NCBI RefSeq assembly: GCF_903645355.1
Contig: NZ_CAHJXR010000002.1
Location: 248,001 to 312,000 of the forward strand
Source: Schaalia sp. Marseille-Q2122
Lineage (GTDB): Bacteria; Actinomycetota; Actinomycetes; Actinomycetales; Actinomycetaceae
Length of the DNA stretch: 64,000 bases
Direction: 5' to 3'
Shown here in pieces: positions 8,724 through 16,896 of the stretch. The notes beneath the pieces are model-generated. The model had not been told where the DNA came from and did no database searches. It saw only the letters and a list, made by a program, of their open reading frames with translations. A program made the translations under genes and the position numbers. Each line of letters opens with the position of its first letter. The stretch's first letter is position 1.

Positions 8724-10131
8724 TTTGCCGTGGCGTGAAGGGCGCAGTGGGGCCTTTGGGGGCCCCCTGCGCCCTTCGGCGCCTGAAAGTTATGAAACTA
8801 TTGAAGGCGGTCCGGCTCCCTGGGATACCTGGCGCGCCTTTGAAGCCCTCCAACAGCCCAATTACCCTGATGAGGCGGCTGTCAAGGACGTGACGGCGAT
8901 GCTGCGCAGGCAGCCGCCCCTCGTTTTCGCTGGCGAGGTAGACGACCTGCGCGCCGAGCTCGCCGCCGCAGGGAGGGGAGAGGCCTTCGTCCTCACCGGT
9001 GGGGACTGCGCGGAAACCTTCCGCGAGGCCACCGCCGACCACCTGCGCCGCAAGATTCAAACCCTGCTGCAGATGGCGGTCGTCCTCACCTACGGTGCTT
9101 CCATGCCCGTGGTGAAGATCGGCCGCATCGCTGGTCAGTACGCCAAGCCGCGCTCAGCCGATATGGAAACCCGAGACGGCGTGACCCTGCCCTCCTACCG
9201 GGGCGATGCGGTGAACTCGGTGGAGTTTACCGAGCAAGCGCGTATCCCTGACCCTCAGCGCCTTGTGGACACCTACCATCACGCGGCCTCGACCCTAAAC
9301 CTCATCCGCGCCTTCACCAAGGGTGGCTATGCGGATCTGCGCCTGGTACACCACTGGAATCGCGGTTTCACATCGAACCCTTCCTATGCGCGCTATGAGT
9401 CCTTGGCTGCAGAAATCCACCGCGCTGTGAAGTTCATGGAGGCCGCGGGAGCGGACTTTGATTCCCTGCGTTCGGTGGACCTGTATTCCTCACACGAGGC
9501 TTTACTCCTTGAGTATGAGTCAGCCATGACCCGCATCGACTCGCGTTCTGGGCAGGCCTACAACACCTCGGGCCATTTCCTGTGGGTGGGGGAGCGCACG
9601 CGTAACCTTGATGGCGCTCACATCGAGTTGCTGTCGAGCGTCCGTAATCCCGTGGGCGTCAAACTTGGCCCCACGACCACCGTGGAGGACATGCTGTCCT
9701 TGATGGACCGCTTGAACCCTCAGGGTGAGGAGGGCCGTCTGACCTTTATTACGCGAATGGGTGCTGACAAGATTCGTGAAGCCCTGCCGCCCCTGCTCGA
9801 AGCTGCCAAGGCTGATGGTCGTCCGGTGACATGGACGACTGACCCCATGCATGGCAATACGATTACCTCGTCAACGGGCTATAAGACGCGCCGCTTTGAG
9901 ACGATTATGGATGAGGTGCGGGGCTTCTTTGACGCCCACTACTCGGTGGGCACAGTGCCCGGCGGTATCCACGTCGAACTCACCGGTGATGACGTGACCG
10001 AGGTGATCGGTGGAGCTGAGGAGCTAGACGATGACTCTTTGCGTCAACGCTACGAGACGGTGGTGGACCCGCGTTTGAACCACCAGCAGTCCTTGGAGAT
10101 GGCTTTCCAGGTTGCTGAGCTTTTGCGCTGA
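8713..10131 (+). CDS. aroG: Class II 3-deoxy-7-phosphoheptulonate (DAHP) synthase
   Basis: About 472 residues, type II (plant/mycobacterial-like) DAHP synthase, catalysing phosphoenolpyruvate plus erythrose 4-phosphate to DAHP, the first step of the shikimate pathway. Characteristic blocks are GGDCAETF, MAVVLTYGASMPVVK, GRIAGQYAKPRS, SHEALLLEYE, FLWVGERTR, KLGPTT, and DPMHGNT near the C-terminus. Length matches the mycobacterial enzyme. The start is unclear. The only plausible codons are GTG 8713, overlapping the pfp stop by 11 bases with GAGG close upstream, and TTG 8725. A strong hairpin lies inside the first codons (8740-8774). The order with pknL, the Rv2175c-like gene and a polyprenyl synthase recalls the Rv2178c-Rv2173 block of M. 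tuberculosis. Confidence 0.9.
   Translation: MRTDLPWREGRSGAFGGPLRPSAPESYETIEGGPAPWDTWRAFEALQQPNYPDEAAVKDVTAMLRRQPPLVFAGEVDDLRAELAAAGRGEAFVLTGGDCAETFREATADHLRRKIQTLLQMAVVLTYGASMPVVKIGRIAGQYAKPRSADMETRDGVTLPSYRGDAVNSVEFTEQARIPDPQRLVDTYHHAASTLNLIRAFTKGGYADLRLVHHWNRGFTSNPSYARYESLAAEIHRAVKFMEAAGADFDSLRSVDLYSSHEALLLEYESAMTRIDSRSGQAYNTSGHFLWVGERTRNLDGAHIELLSSVRNPVGVKLGPTTTVEDMLSLMDRLNPQGEEGRLTFITRMGADKIREALPPLLEAAKADGRPVTWTTDPMHGNTITSSTGYKTRRFETIMDEVRGFFDAHYSVGTVPGGIHVELTGDDVTEVIGGAEELDDDSLRQRYETVVDPRLNHQQSLEMAFQVAELLR
8740..8774 (+). repeat. GC-rich hairpin at the pfp/aroG junction
   Basis: GGGCGCAG pairs with CTGCGCCC, with further GGGGCC/GGCCCC pairing inside. It sits just after the pfp stop, so it could be the pfp terminator, but it lies within the first codons of aroG as called. 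No T-run follows. Confidence 0.5.
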
Positions 10132-10172
10132 GGATATCTCTCGCCAGGGGTGAAGATGCAGAGGTCAATAGT

Positions 10173-10207
10173 GGGGTGGGAGCTGGTCATCGATCGGCTC
10201 GCACCCC
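10173..10207. terminator. Possible bidirectional terminator between convergent aroG and pknL
   Basis: Imperfect hairpin GGGGTGGGAGC / GCTCGCACCCC in the 133-base gap between convergent genes. There is no clear T-run on either strand, so this is a weak call. Confidence 0.35.
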
Positions 10208-10264
10208 GCTGGCGTTGACAGGCATGTCGCGTGGAGCGGGTGAAGGCTGCAGCGGGTGAGGGCC

Positions 10265-12412
10265 TCAGATCACATTGAGAACGATCTTTGATCCCTTAGG
10301 AACCGAGGTGCCTGCCGCCGGGTCAGTGCTATGAGCGGTGCGGAGGAGGCCAGCGAGGTGATACCTCACCTCGACCTCGAATCCCGCATCCTTGAGGATC
10401 TGGATGGCATCCGATTCGCTCCGGCCAAAGACATTGGGGATGTCCACCATCTCTGGACCTAAAGAGATCGTGACGCTGACCTTGTCTCCCCGGTAGAGCT
10501 GGGTGTCAGGGGCTGGTTCTTGGGAGATCACTCGGCCCTTCTCCACCGAATCTGAGTGCGCCTCACGCACCTCGATGGTGAGGGCGAGCTCGTCGAGGGC
10601 GGTCTTTGCTTCCTCGGTTGTCATATTTGCCAGCGCCGGTACATTGCGCGGTTCGCGGCCCTTAGAGATGACGAGGTCCACCGAGGAACCGACCTTCAGT
10701 TTCGAGTCGGCGGGCTCGGACTGGGAGATGACGGATTGTGCGGGAACGTCCTCTGACCAATCTTCCTTTTGTTCGCCAACCTTCAAGCCGACTCTTTCAA
10801 GGGCGAGCACCGCCTCGGTGATGGGTGTGTTGACGACATGGGGCACAAGACGCAGGTCAGGGCCCTTTGAAACGACGAGGGTTACCGTGGAGTACTTGTG
10901 CGTGGATGAGGCCGAGGCGGGGAGGGAGGAGATGACCACGCCGGGAACGACCTCGTCGGAGAAGGCCTGTTCTTCGGTGACCTTCAGCCCAAGGGCCTCC
11001 AGGTCGGCGCGTACATCGGAGGCTGCGCGACCATCGGTAATAGGCAGCGGAATGTAGGATCCAGGGCCGTGTTCGCTCCACCACCACCAGCCGCCGCCAG
11101 CACCCAGGAGGGTGACGATGAGCGCAACAATGGCGATAAGGCCGGTGCGGCGTTTCTGTGTAGTCGCTGTGACGGCACCATGCGCTGTCGTAGCTACGGC
11201 GCGTGAACCCTGAGAATCTGTCGAGGAGGGAGAGCCCGACGCTGAGGAGTGTGCGCGAGGTGCGTCCTTGGGCGTGCGATCCGTGTCGGAGGATGCCGGT
11301 GCGCTGGCGGCAGCGGTGTGGGGGTTCTTCACGGCGGCCGCCTGCGTCGCTGGTGAGGAGGGGGCGGCAACGGCGGGAAGAATGGCCGTTTGTACGGGCA
11401 GGGCGAGGAGCTGAGTCTGGTCACCGTGCTCTGGGCCTTGGGCGGTTGCCGCGACTGAGGCGCGTTGAGCAAACAGTTCGGAAGGAATGGAGGCGTTGAC
11501 GCGGGCAAGCATGTCGAGAGCATCATCTGCCGAGGAGAGACGTTCCTGGGGGTTGCGAGCGCACAGCGCAGCGACGAAATCGTCAATCTCGCGGGGAATC
11601 CACGGCTCCTGGTCAGAGGGCGCTGGCACGTCATCGTGGACGTGAGAATAGGCAATATGTAGCGCGTTATCACCATGCCAGGGCACCGCGCCGGTGAGCA
11701 TCTCGTAGAGCATGATGCCAACGGAATACAGGTCGGTGCGCTCATCTGTGGCGCCACTGGTTGCCACTTCAGGAGCCATATAGGTGACAGTGCCGAGCAT
11801 ATTGCCCGTGACGGACATGGTGGCCTCAGAGACGGCGCGAGCAAGGCCAAAGTCAGTGACTCGAGCGGGACCATCGGGAGGGACGAGAACGTTTTCCGGC
11901 TTGATGTCGCGGTGGATCACGCCAATACGGTGGGCGGCACGCAGAGCCTGAAGGATGTTGTCACAGTAGGTCAGTGACTGTGAGAGGGTGAAGGAGCCCT
12001 CGCGGCGCAGGAGGTCACGAATGGTGGGTCCTTCAACGAGTTCCATGACAAGGTAGGGACGGTTGCCGATGCTGCCCTGATCGGAGACGGGCACGACACC
12101 TGGGTGGGCGATCCGCGCTGCCGACCGAGCCTCACGGCTGAAACGCTGAAGGAATTGGGGGTCTTCAGCCAGATGCTGGTGCATGACCTTCATGGCGATG
12201 GGGCGGTCAAGACGCATGTCCTGCGCGATGTAGACCGACGCCATACCGCCTCGAGCGAGGCGGTGGGTGATCTGGTAGCGGTCGTCAACGACACGACCAA
12301 GCAGAGCGTCAGCGGGTGTAGCTGTTGAGGGCGTTGAGTCGGGGGCGCCACTCACCGGGGCGTCCTCCGATAAGGGGGCGCCTGAAGAGCTACGAGGGGG
12401 CATGTCACTCAC
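10265..12412 (-). CDS. pknL: PknL-type Ser/Thr protein kinase with four PASTA repeats
   Basis: 715 residues. A cytosolic Hanks-type kinase domain spans about 45-305: glycine loop RLARGGMASVY (51-61), Lys75, HRDIKPEN (167-174) with catalytic Asp169, DFG (187-189), activation loop with several Thr, and APE (213-215). A Pro/Ala/Ser-rich juxtamembrane region (about 310-420) follows. One transmembrane helix (about 423-445) leads to four extracellular PASTA repeats (about 452-517, 520-586, 588-653, 655-715), which in this family sense peptidoglycan or lipid II. PknL is preferred over PknB because the adjacent divergent gene is of the Rv2175c family, the known PknL substrate in M. tuberculosis. GTG 12412 is chosen as start: TAAAAT ends seven bases upstream and no Shine-Dalgarno is present. 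ATG 12403 is the alternative. Confidence 0.9.
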   Translation of the reverse strand: MSDMPPRSSSGAPLSEDAPVSGAPDSTPSTATPADALLGRVVDDRYQITHRLARGGMASVYIAQDMRLDRPIAMKVMHQHLAEDPQFLQRFSREARSAARIAHPGVVPVSDQGSIGNRPYLVMELVEGPTIRDLLRREGSFTLSQSLTYCDNILQALRAAHRIGVIHRDIKPENVLVPPDGPARVTDFGLARAVSEATMSVTGNMLGTVTYMAPEVATSGATDERTDLYSVGIMLYEMLTGAVPWHGDNALHIAYSHVHDDVPAPSDQEPWIPREIDDFVAALCARNPQERLSSADDALDMLARVNASIPSELFAQRASVAATAQGPEHGDQTQLLALPVQTAILPAVAAPSSPATQAAAVKNPHTAAASAPASSDTDRTPKDAPRAHSSASGSPSSTDSQGSRAVATTAHGAVTATTQKRRTGLIAIVALIVTLLGAGGGWWWWSEHGPGSYIPLPITDGRAASDVRADLEALGLKVTEEQAFSDEVVPGVVISSLPASASSTHKYSTVTLVVSKGPDLRLVPHVVNTPITEAVLALERVGLKVGEQKEDWSEDVPAQSVISQSEPADSKLKVGSSVDLVISKGREPRNVPALANMTTEEAKTALDELALTIEVREAHSDSVEKGRVISQEPAPDTQLYRGDKVSVTISLGPEMVDIPNVFGRSESDAIQILKDAGFEVEVRYHLAGLLRTAHSTDPAAGTSVPKGSKIVLNVI

Positions 12413-12419
12413 GCAGTGG

Positions 12420-12425
12420 ATTTTA
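12420..12425 (-). promoter_or_regulatory. -10 box TAAAAT for leaderless pknL
   Basis: Reading the minus strand, TAAAAT is followed by seven bases and then GTG 12412. Transcription would start at or next to the start codon. No convincing -35 box. Confidence 0.5.
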
Positions 12426-12494
12426 CTTGACTCGGTAAGGACAAGCCCACAATGGTGGCGGCGTGGTGATGCGCCGAACCTTCATCTGAGCCTC

Positions 12495-12500
12495 TAGGCT
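12495..12500 (+). promoter_or_regulatory. -10 box TAGGCT for leaderless Rv2175c-like gene
   Basis: TAGGCT, then seven bases, then ATG 12508, with no Shine-Dalgarno. It lies back to back with the pknL promoter within about 75 bases. Confidence 0.5.
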
Positions 12501-12507
12501 TGGATCT

Positions 12508-12858
12508 ATGAGTGAAACACCACGACTTTTGAGCTTCGTTCAGGCCGCAGAATTACTGGGGATTCCTCCTCACCGCATCAAGCAACTGCTCCGGGAGCAT
12601 CAGCTCTTTGTGGTGACCTCGGATGAAGGAAAGCCCGCGATTCCTGCCGAGACTATCGTCAATATTGACGGGCGTTGGATTCCCCTGGAAAACCTTCAGG
12701 GAACGCTCACCGTCCTGGCAGACTGCGGCTTCACCGCTGAAGAGACGGCTGCGTGGATGTACGCCTACGAAGGTGAATTGGAGCAAACGCCGATGGAAGC
12801 CCTGCTTCAGGGGCGACACCACCGCGTCAATAATATTGCGCGCATGCTCGCGCTCTGA
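12508..12858 (+). CDS. Rv2175c-family DNA-binding protein, probable PknL substrate
   Basis: 116 residues. The N-terminal half looks like a winged helix-turn-helix of the excisionase/MerR-like kind (LSFVQAAELLGIPPHRIKQL). The C-terminal part (WIPLENLQGTLTVL; the TAEETAAWMYAYEGEL region; RVNNIARML) matches the Rv2175c C-terminal domain. In M. tuberculosis Rv2175c is a DNA-binding protein phosphorylated by PknL, which lowers its DNA binding. The divergent placement beside a PASTA kinase here repeats that arrangement. It would act in the cytosol on unknown targets. The ATG is leaderless-type. It converges on the polyprenyl synthase gene across a 111-base spacer with a large inverted repeat. Confidence 0.85.
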   Translation: MSETPRLLSFVQAAELLGIPPHRIKQLLREHQLFVVTSDEGKPAIPAETIVNIDGRWIPLENLQGTLTVLADCGFTAEETAAWMYAYEGELEQTPMEALLQGRHHRVNNIARMLAL

Positions 12859-12872
12859 AGGATCGTCACGGG

Positions 12873-12942
12873 GAACTCCCTGGAGAGGTCAATTCCTGTG
12901 ACAGGCTGATGCTGTGTCACCGGGAGCCTCTCTGGGGAGTTC
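12873..12942. repeat. Long two-level inverted repeat between convergent genes (likely bidirectional terminator)
   Basis: Outer arms 12873-12888 (GAACTCCCTGGAGAGG) and 12927-12942 (CCTCTCTGGGGAGTTC) pair with two mismatches. Inside, GTGACAG and CTGTGTCAC form a second stem. It is placed between convergent stop codons. The absence of a T-run makes this atypical. Confidence 0.6.
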
Positions 12943-12969
12943 ATCTGCGTCAGGGGCTGCCCACTGCGC

Positions 12970-14067
12970 TTATGCGTGGCGGCGGGTGAGGAGATCTCCG
13001 AGGGAGTGGAGTAGGGCGACGGAATCAGGCGTGAGGTCGGCAGTGGGAACTGCGGCTGCGCCCTCGTGGACGAGCTGCTCAATGAAGAGCTCATGGTCCT
13101 CACGCCCACGTGCGCTGACAATCTCGCGTACTGAGTCGACCATCTCCACTCGACGCTGACGGTCAGAGTTGAAGGCATCGGCAAGGACGTGCCGTTCCGT
13201 GGGGGAACTATTGGCCCAGGTGATTGCCATCAATGCGGTGCGCTTCCCTTCGAGGAGATCATCGCCGGCCGGTTTACCCGTCACCTGCGGATCCCCAAAT
13301 AGTCCCAGGTCGTCGTCGCGGAGCTGGAATGCCGTGCCCCACGGCATCAGGGTCGCTTCAAGGCCAGCAATGAGATCAAGGCCAGCGCCAACAGCGAGCG
13401 CACCCAGGGCCACTGGGTGGACGACGGAGTAACGCGCAGACTTGAGACGCACTACCTCAAGGATCTCCGGCAGAGAGAAGGCATCATCAGCGTCGGCATG
13501 AATGGGGCGTTGTTCGGCGAGGACGTCAAGGTATTGTCCGATTGCGACCTCGGTGTGCATGAGTGTGTAGCGGTCCATCACCACTGAGGCGCGAGGTGAA
13601 GGAAGGGTAGAGACGAAACGAACCATCGCTGCTTCAGCGGCGGAGAACAGCAGGTCTCCGAGAAGGATTGCTGATGCTTCACCGAAGTCCTCGTCGTCAC
13701 CGAGCCAGCCATTTTGGCGGTGCATCTGCGCAAAGTTCAGGTGTGGGGTGGGAGCGCCTCTGCGGGTGTCAGCATGGTCGATAACGTCGTCGTGGACGAG
13801 GGCGCTGGCCTGGTAGAGCTCCACTGCCGCAGCGAGATCCTCAAACTGAATGTGACCCAGCGCTGATCCGCTTGCCACTGCGGCACCGATGTAGGCGCAG
13901 ATTGCGCGGAAACGCTTACCTGAGGCGGTTGCCTGGTAGGCGGCTTGGGTGAAGGGGGCCAGGAGGATGTTCTCGGATGTCGGCGCACAGCTGCGGTCCA
14001 CTGCAGCGCGGGTCGCCTGGTCAATGGTGGAGCGCAGAGTCGGCAGAGTGGAATCTAAAGAACTCAT
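12970..14067 (-). CDS. Polyprenyl diphosphate synthase (trans-isoprenyl type)
   Basis: 365 residues, polyprenyl synthetase family. It condenses isopentenyl diphosphate with an allylic diphosphate, giving geranylgeranyl- or longer polyprenyl diphosphate for membrane lipids or quinones. Both aspartate-rich motifs are visible: DDVIDHADTRRG near residues 90-101 (first) and DDDLGLFGD near residues 250-258 (second). GKRFR, which binds the homoallylic substrate, lies at about 50-54. Its position near pknL and the Rv2175c-like gene parallels idsA2 (Rv2173). Chain length cannot be read reliably. ATG 14067 is leaderless-type: TACCCT ends seven bases upstream. It is divergent from the universal stress gene. 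Confidence 0.9.
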   Translation of the reverse strand: MSSLDSTLPTLRSTIDQATRAAVDRSCAPTSENILLAPFTQAAYQATASGKRFRAICAYIGAAVASGSALGHIQFEDLAAAVELYQASALVHDDVIDHADTRRGAPTPHLNFAQMHRQNGWLGDDEDFGEASAILLGDLLFSAAEAAMVRFVSTLPSPRASVVMDRYTLMHTEVAIGQYLDVLAEQRPIHADADDAFSLPEILEVVRLKSARYSVVHPVALGALAVGAGLDLIAGLEATLMPWGTAFQLRDDDLGLFGDPQVTGKPAGDDLLEGKRTALMAITWANSSPTERHVLADAFNSDRQRRVEMVDSVREIVSARGREDHELFIEQLVHEGAAAVPTADLTPDSVALLHSLGDLLTRRHA

Positions 14068-14074
14068 GACTCTA

Positions 14075-14080
14075 AGGGTA
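14075..14080 (-). promoter_or_regulatory. -10 box TACCCT for leaderless polyprenyl synthase gene
   Basis: On the minus strand TACCCT, seven bases, then ATG 14067; no Shine-Dalgarno. Confidence 0.45.
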
Positions 14081-14175
14081 GTTGACGTGTGAGTCTCATC
14101 GGTTGGATCTTCGGCGGGGCTTTGCGAATAAACCCCTTTAGAATGGAGTCTGAGCAGCGGCGAGGAGAGGGCACT

Positions 14176-14598
14176 ATGTCAGTTGTTGTGAGCTATTACG
14201 GCAATGTCGAGTCGGATGTGGCCCTCAGCGAGGCCATCGCGCAGGCTAGCGCGAGGAACACTTCTCTTGTGGTTGTGGTGGACTCGGGTGCGCAACGCTC
14301 CCTCGGGGATCTGGGCGAGAATGACCAGGCTCAGAGTAGGGATGAGGTCGAAGACCGGCTGTGGGATGCGCTTGGTGGGGTGACGATGAGCGTTGATGTG
14401 CGTCGTCCGACCTCGGGAGTGTCGATGGCAGACACGGTGTTGCAGGCAGCAGTGCAGTGCTGCGCGCAGGTCATTGTTCTGGGGTTGCGTCCGGGTGGTT
14501 CAGCGGGGACGCATATTGGTCCTACCGCAGCTCAGATTCTTCTTGATGCTCCGTGCCCGGTGGTGACGACTACCACGCATTTGCGGCGTGAGAAGTGA
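14176..14598 (+). CDS. Universal stress protein (UspA family)
   Basis: 140 residues with the UspA alpha/beta fold pattern: VVSYYGNVESDVALSEAIAQA at the N-terminus, then a strand LVVVVDSG. The C-terminal block AQVIVLGLRPGGSAGTHIGPTAAQILLDAPCPVVTT contains the Gly-rich nucleotide-binding segment in the G-2x-G-9x-G style. AGGAGAGG lies before ATG 14176. The frame is open 29 codons further upstream, but the ribosome site fixes this start. A -10-like TAGAAT sits at 14139-14144. Cytosolic stress-response protein of unspecified role. It directly precedes the sigma factor gene, with 105 bases between. Confidence 0.85.
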   Translation: MSVVVSYYGNVESDVALSEAIAQASARNTSLVVVVDSGAQRSLGDLGENDQAQSRDEVEDRLWDALGGVTMSVDVRRPTSGVSMADTVLQAAVQCCAQVIVLGLRPGGSAGTHIGPTAAQILLDAPCPVVTTTTHLRREK

Positions 14599-14630
14599 GC
14601 ATTCGAGTCGGCATTGACTCTTTTACAGAC

Positions 14631-14636
14631 TATACT
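14631..14636 (+). promoter_or_regulatory. Possible -10 box TATACT for the sigma factor gene
   Basis: TATACT 68 bases before the GTG. The nearby TTGACT (14614-14619) is only 11 bases away, too close for a normal -35, so the exact promoter is uncertain. Confidence 0.35.
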
Positions 14637-14703
14637 TGTCCAAGTTCTGTCAACACTGCCGCATTGCGGATCGTGTTTTTCCTAGCGTGAGAAAGGGCTA
14701 CCT

Positions 14704-16473
14704 GTGAGTGCATCTCGGGCCGCAAAAGACACGACTTCCACCGAATCTGGGGACGACGCAAAGGCAGCTTCGGCAAAGAAAGCACCGGTAAGGAAGAGCG
14801 CTGTGACAACGACGGCCGCGAAGAAGGCATCGGCAACAAAGGCCACCGACGAGGCAGCAACTGACTCCAAGAAGTCGGCCACGAAAGCTCCTGCCAAGCG
14901 TCGTACCTCCGCGAAGAAGGAGGAGGAAGCAACGGCCGCCCCCAAGAAGACAAGCACAGCGGCGCGAGCCACCAAGAAGGCAACCACGAAGAGCAGCTCT
15001 GCCGCGAAGAAGGCCGACGAGGCCGCCCTTGAGGTGACCGAGGAGGCTGTTGAGGCCGCACCGGTCGCAAAGAAGGCACCCGCAAAGCGTCGCACGAAGG
15101 CCGTGAAGGAAACCGAGGCCGCTGCTGACGTGAGCGACTCTGAGGACTCCGGTGCAAAGGCGCCTGCGAAGAAGACCGCAAAGAAGACCACAGCAAAGAA
15201 GGCCACTGCCAAGAAGAAGACGGCAAAAGCTGACGCTGAGGATGCGGAGAAGAAGCAGCAGGATTCTCCCGCTGAGGTTGACGAGGATGCCTCCGGCGTT
15301 TCAGACGAAGGCTCTCATGACGAGGACATGCCCGACGACGTTGAAATCGACGACGAAGATATCGTCATCGAGGATGCTGACGACGTTGACGTTGACGAGG
15401 ACGATGAAGAGGCCGACGCGGAAGAGGAAACTGAAGAGGCAAGCTCTTCAGCAAACGCCCTGCGTGAGCGCACCTCCGAAGGCATTCAGGTCAAGGGTTC
15501 CTTTGTCGTATCTGACTCGGATGACACTGATGAGCCTGTCCAGCAGGTGACGGTTGCTGGCGCAACCGCTGACCCTGTGAAGGACTACTTGAAGCAGATC
15601 GGCAAGGTTTCCCTGCTGAACGCCGAGCAGGAGGTTGATCTTGCTCGTCGTATTGAGGCAGGCCTTTTCGCCGAGTACAAGCTGAAGAACGAGGCTGACG
15701 CGCTGACGGCGAAGGAACGCCGCGAGCTGCACTTCATCGCTCAGGACGGTCAGAACGCCAAGAACCACCTGCTGGAAGCCAACCTGCGTCTGGTTGTTTC
15801 TTTGGCGAAGCGCTACACGGGCCGTGGCATGCAATTCCTCGATCTTATTCAAGAAGGCAACCTTGGTCTGATCCGAGCTGTGGAGAAGTTTGACTACACC
15901 AAGGGCTACAAGTTCTCCACCTACGCAACCTGGTGGATCCGCCAGGCTATTACCCGCGCCATGGCCGACCAAGCTCGCACGATTCGTATCCCCGTGCACA
16001 TGGTCGAAGTCATTAATAAGCTTGCGCGCGTCCAGCGACAAATGGTGCAGGACCTGGGTCGCGACCCGACACCTGAAGAGCTCGCGAAGGAACTCGATAT
16101 GACCGCAGAGAAGGTCGTCGAGGTCCAAAAGTACGGCCGCGAGCCGATTTCGCTGCACACCCCGTTGGGTGAGGATGGCGACTCTGAGTTTGGTGATCTC
16201 ATTGAGGACTCCGAGGCAGTTGTCCCTGCTGATGCAGTGTCCTTCACTCTTCTTCAGGAGCAGCTCCATCGCGTGCTCGACACGCTGTCGGAGCGTGAAG
16301 CCGGCGTGGTGGCCATGCGTTTTGGTTTGGGTGATGGCCAGCCCAAGACTCTTGATGAGATTGGTAAGGTCTACGGCGTGACTCGTGAGCGTATTCGCCA
16401 GATTGAGTCCAAGACTATGTCGAAGTTGCGTCACCCTTCGCGTTCGCAGGTGCTGCGCGATTACCTTGACTGA
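14704..16473 (+). CDS. sigA: Primary RNA polymerase sigma factor (SigA/HrdB/RpoD)
   Basis: 589 residues, group 1 sigma-70. Residues 1-205 are a histone-H1-like Lys/Ala/Thr-rich tail (AKK, KAPAKR and KKTAKK repeats). An Asp/Glu-rich stretch follows (about 205-250). Region 1.2 starts near 289 ([13 protein letters not shown]). Regions 2.1-2.4 span about 355-425: [20 protein letters not shown], then the -10-reading helix [19 protein letters not shown]. Region 3 follows, and region 4.2 has the helix-turn-helix [20 protein letters not shown] near 548-567 for -35 contact. GTG 14704 has GAGAAAGG upstream. It directs most transcription. The charge-segregated N-terminus is typical of actinobacterial primary sigmas and is unusually long here. 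A strong terminator follows directly. Confidence 0.97.
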   Translation: MSASRAAKDTTSTESGDDAKAASAKKAPVRKSAVTTTAAKKASATKATDEAATDSKKSATKAPAKRRTSAKKEEEATAAPKKTSTAARATKKATTKSSSAAKKADEAALEVTEEAVEAAPVAKKAPAKRRTKAVKETEAAADVSDSEDSGAKAPAKKTAKKTTAKKATAKKKTAKADAEDAEKKQQDSPAEVDEDASGVSDEGSHDEDMPDDVEIDDEDIVIEDADDVDVDEDDEEADAEEETEEASSSANALRERTSEGIQVKGSFVVSDSDDTDEPVQQVTVAGATADPVKDYLKQIGKVSLLNAEQEVDLARRIEAGLFAEYKLKNEADALTAKERRELHFIAQDGQNAKNHLLEANLRLVVSLAKRYTGRGMQFLDLIQEGNLGLIRAVEKFDYTKGYKFSTYATWWIRQAITRAMADQARTIRIPVHMVEVINKLARVQRQMVQDLGRDPTPEELAKELDMTAEKVVEVQKYGREPISLHTPLGEDGDSEFGDLIEDSEAVVPADAVSFTLLQEQLHRVLDTLSEREAGVVAMRFGLGDGQPKTLDEIGKVYGVTRERIRQIESKTMSKLRHPSRSQVLRDYLD

Positions 16474-16491
16474 TCCTCTGATAGGCCTCTG

Positions 16492-16533
16492 CCTGTGGGC
16501 GGGAACCTCCGGGTTCTCGCCCACAGGTGTTTT
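16492..16533 (+). terminator. Intrinsic terminator of sigA
   Basis: Arms 16492-16507 and 16512-16527 (CCTGTGGGC... / ...GCCCACAGG) form a long GC-rich stem with one mismatch, followed by TGTTTT, 18 bases after the sigA stop. Confidence 0.85.
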
Positions 16534-16608
16534 GTAAGCCGGTGAGATGTCAGCGTTTTTCTACATTCAAGCTGCTGAAGTGGGGCTTACTATCGGGGGC
16601 GGGCTGCC

Positions 16609-16740
16609 GAGGTGGGCCGCTTGTGCCCATGAGCCTGCGCTTCGCTTCGGCTCATATGCCCAACCGCGCCGCAAGCGGCCCACCTCAACAGCTCGCTTCC
16701 ACCCACCTCAGGGCACCCATCCCGCACCAGGCTCATGGGC
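16609..16740. repeat. Structured noncoding element with nested and alternative inverted repeats
   Basis: The 363-base stretch 16534-16896 holds no credible gene but strong structure. Arms 16609-16623 (GAGGTGGGCCGCTTG) and 16672-16686 are perfect 15-base complements. Inside, ATGAGCC (16629-16635) pairs with GGCTCAT (16649-16655). The longer segment GCCCATGAGCCT (16625-16636) is also a perfect 12-base complement of 16729-16740, so two exclusive folds are possible. It follows the sigA terminator and faces the end of the convergent YbjN gene. It could be a small RNA, a repetitive extragenic element or a 3' structure; identity unknown. Confidence 0.6.
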
Positions 16741-16837
16741 GACGGAGGCGCCACCGGCCCGCCGACCAGATGGCGAGGGAGGGCGATCCGTCGAGCCGTC
16801 GGCGAGGGAGGGGACCCGCGGCGTGTATGTAGAAGAG

Positions 16838-16868
16838 GCGGGCACAAGCGCAGAACGCCTGTGCCCGC
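16838..16868. terminator. Hairpin terminator downstream of the YbjN gene
   Basis: GCGGGCACA (16838-16846) pairs with TGTGCCCGC (16860-16868), with GCG/CGC inside. On the minus strand it follows the YbjN stop by 28 bases and is followed by a pyrimidine-rich stretch. It could work in both directions. Confidence 0.6.
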
Positions 16869-16896
16869 TTCAACGGAAGGGACTCTAACCCGCCGA

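Noticed and set aside
14613-14636. TTGACT/TATACT as a normal sigma-70 promoter for sigA
   Set aside because: The spacing is 11 bases, too short; only the TATACT is kept as a weak -10 candidate.
14630-15226. Two overlapping minus-strand frames opposite the sigma factor N-terminus
   Set aside because: Repetitive Ser/Phe/Ala-rich products caused by reading Lys/Ala repeats backwards.
16527-16888. Short plus-strand open frames in the sigA-YbjN spacer
   Set aside because: They run through the sigA terminator and the inverted repeats, have no ribosome site and no protein-like composition; structure explains the region better.
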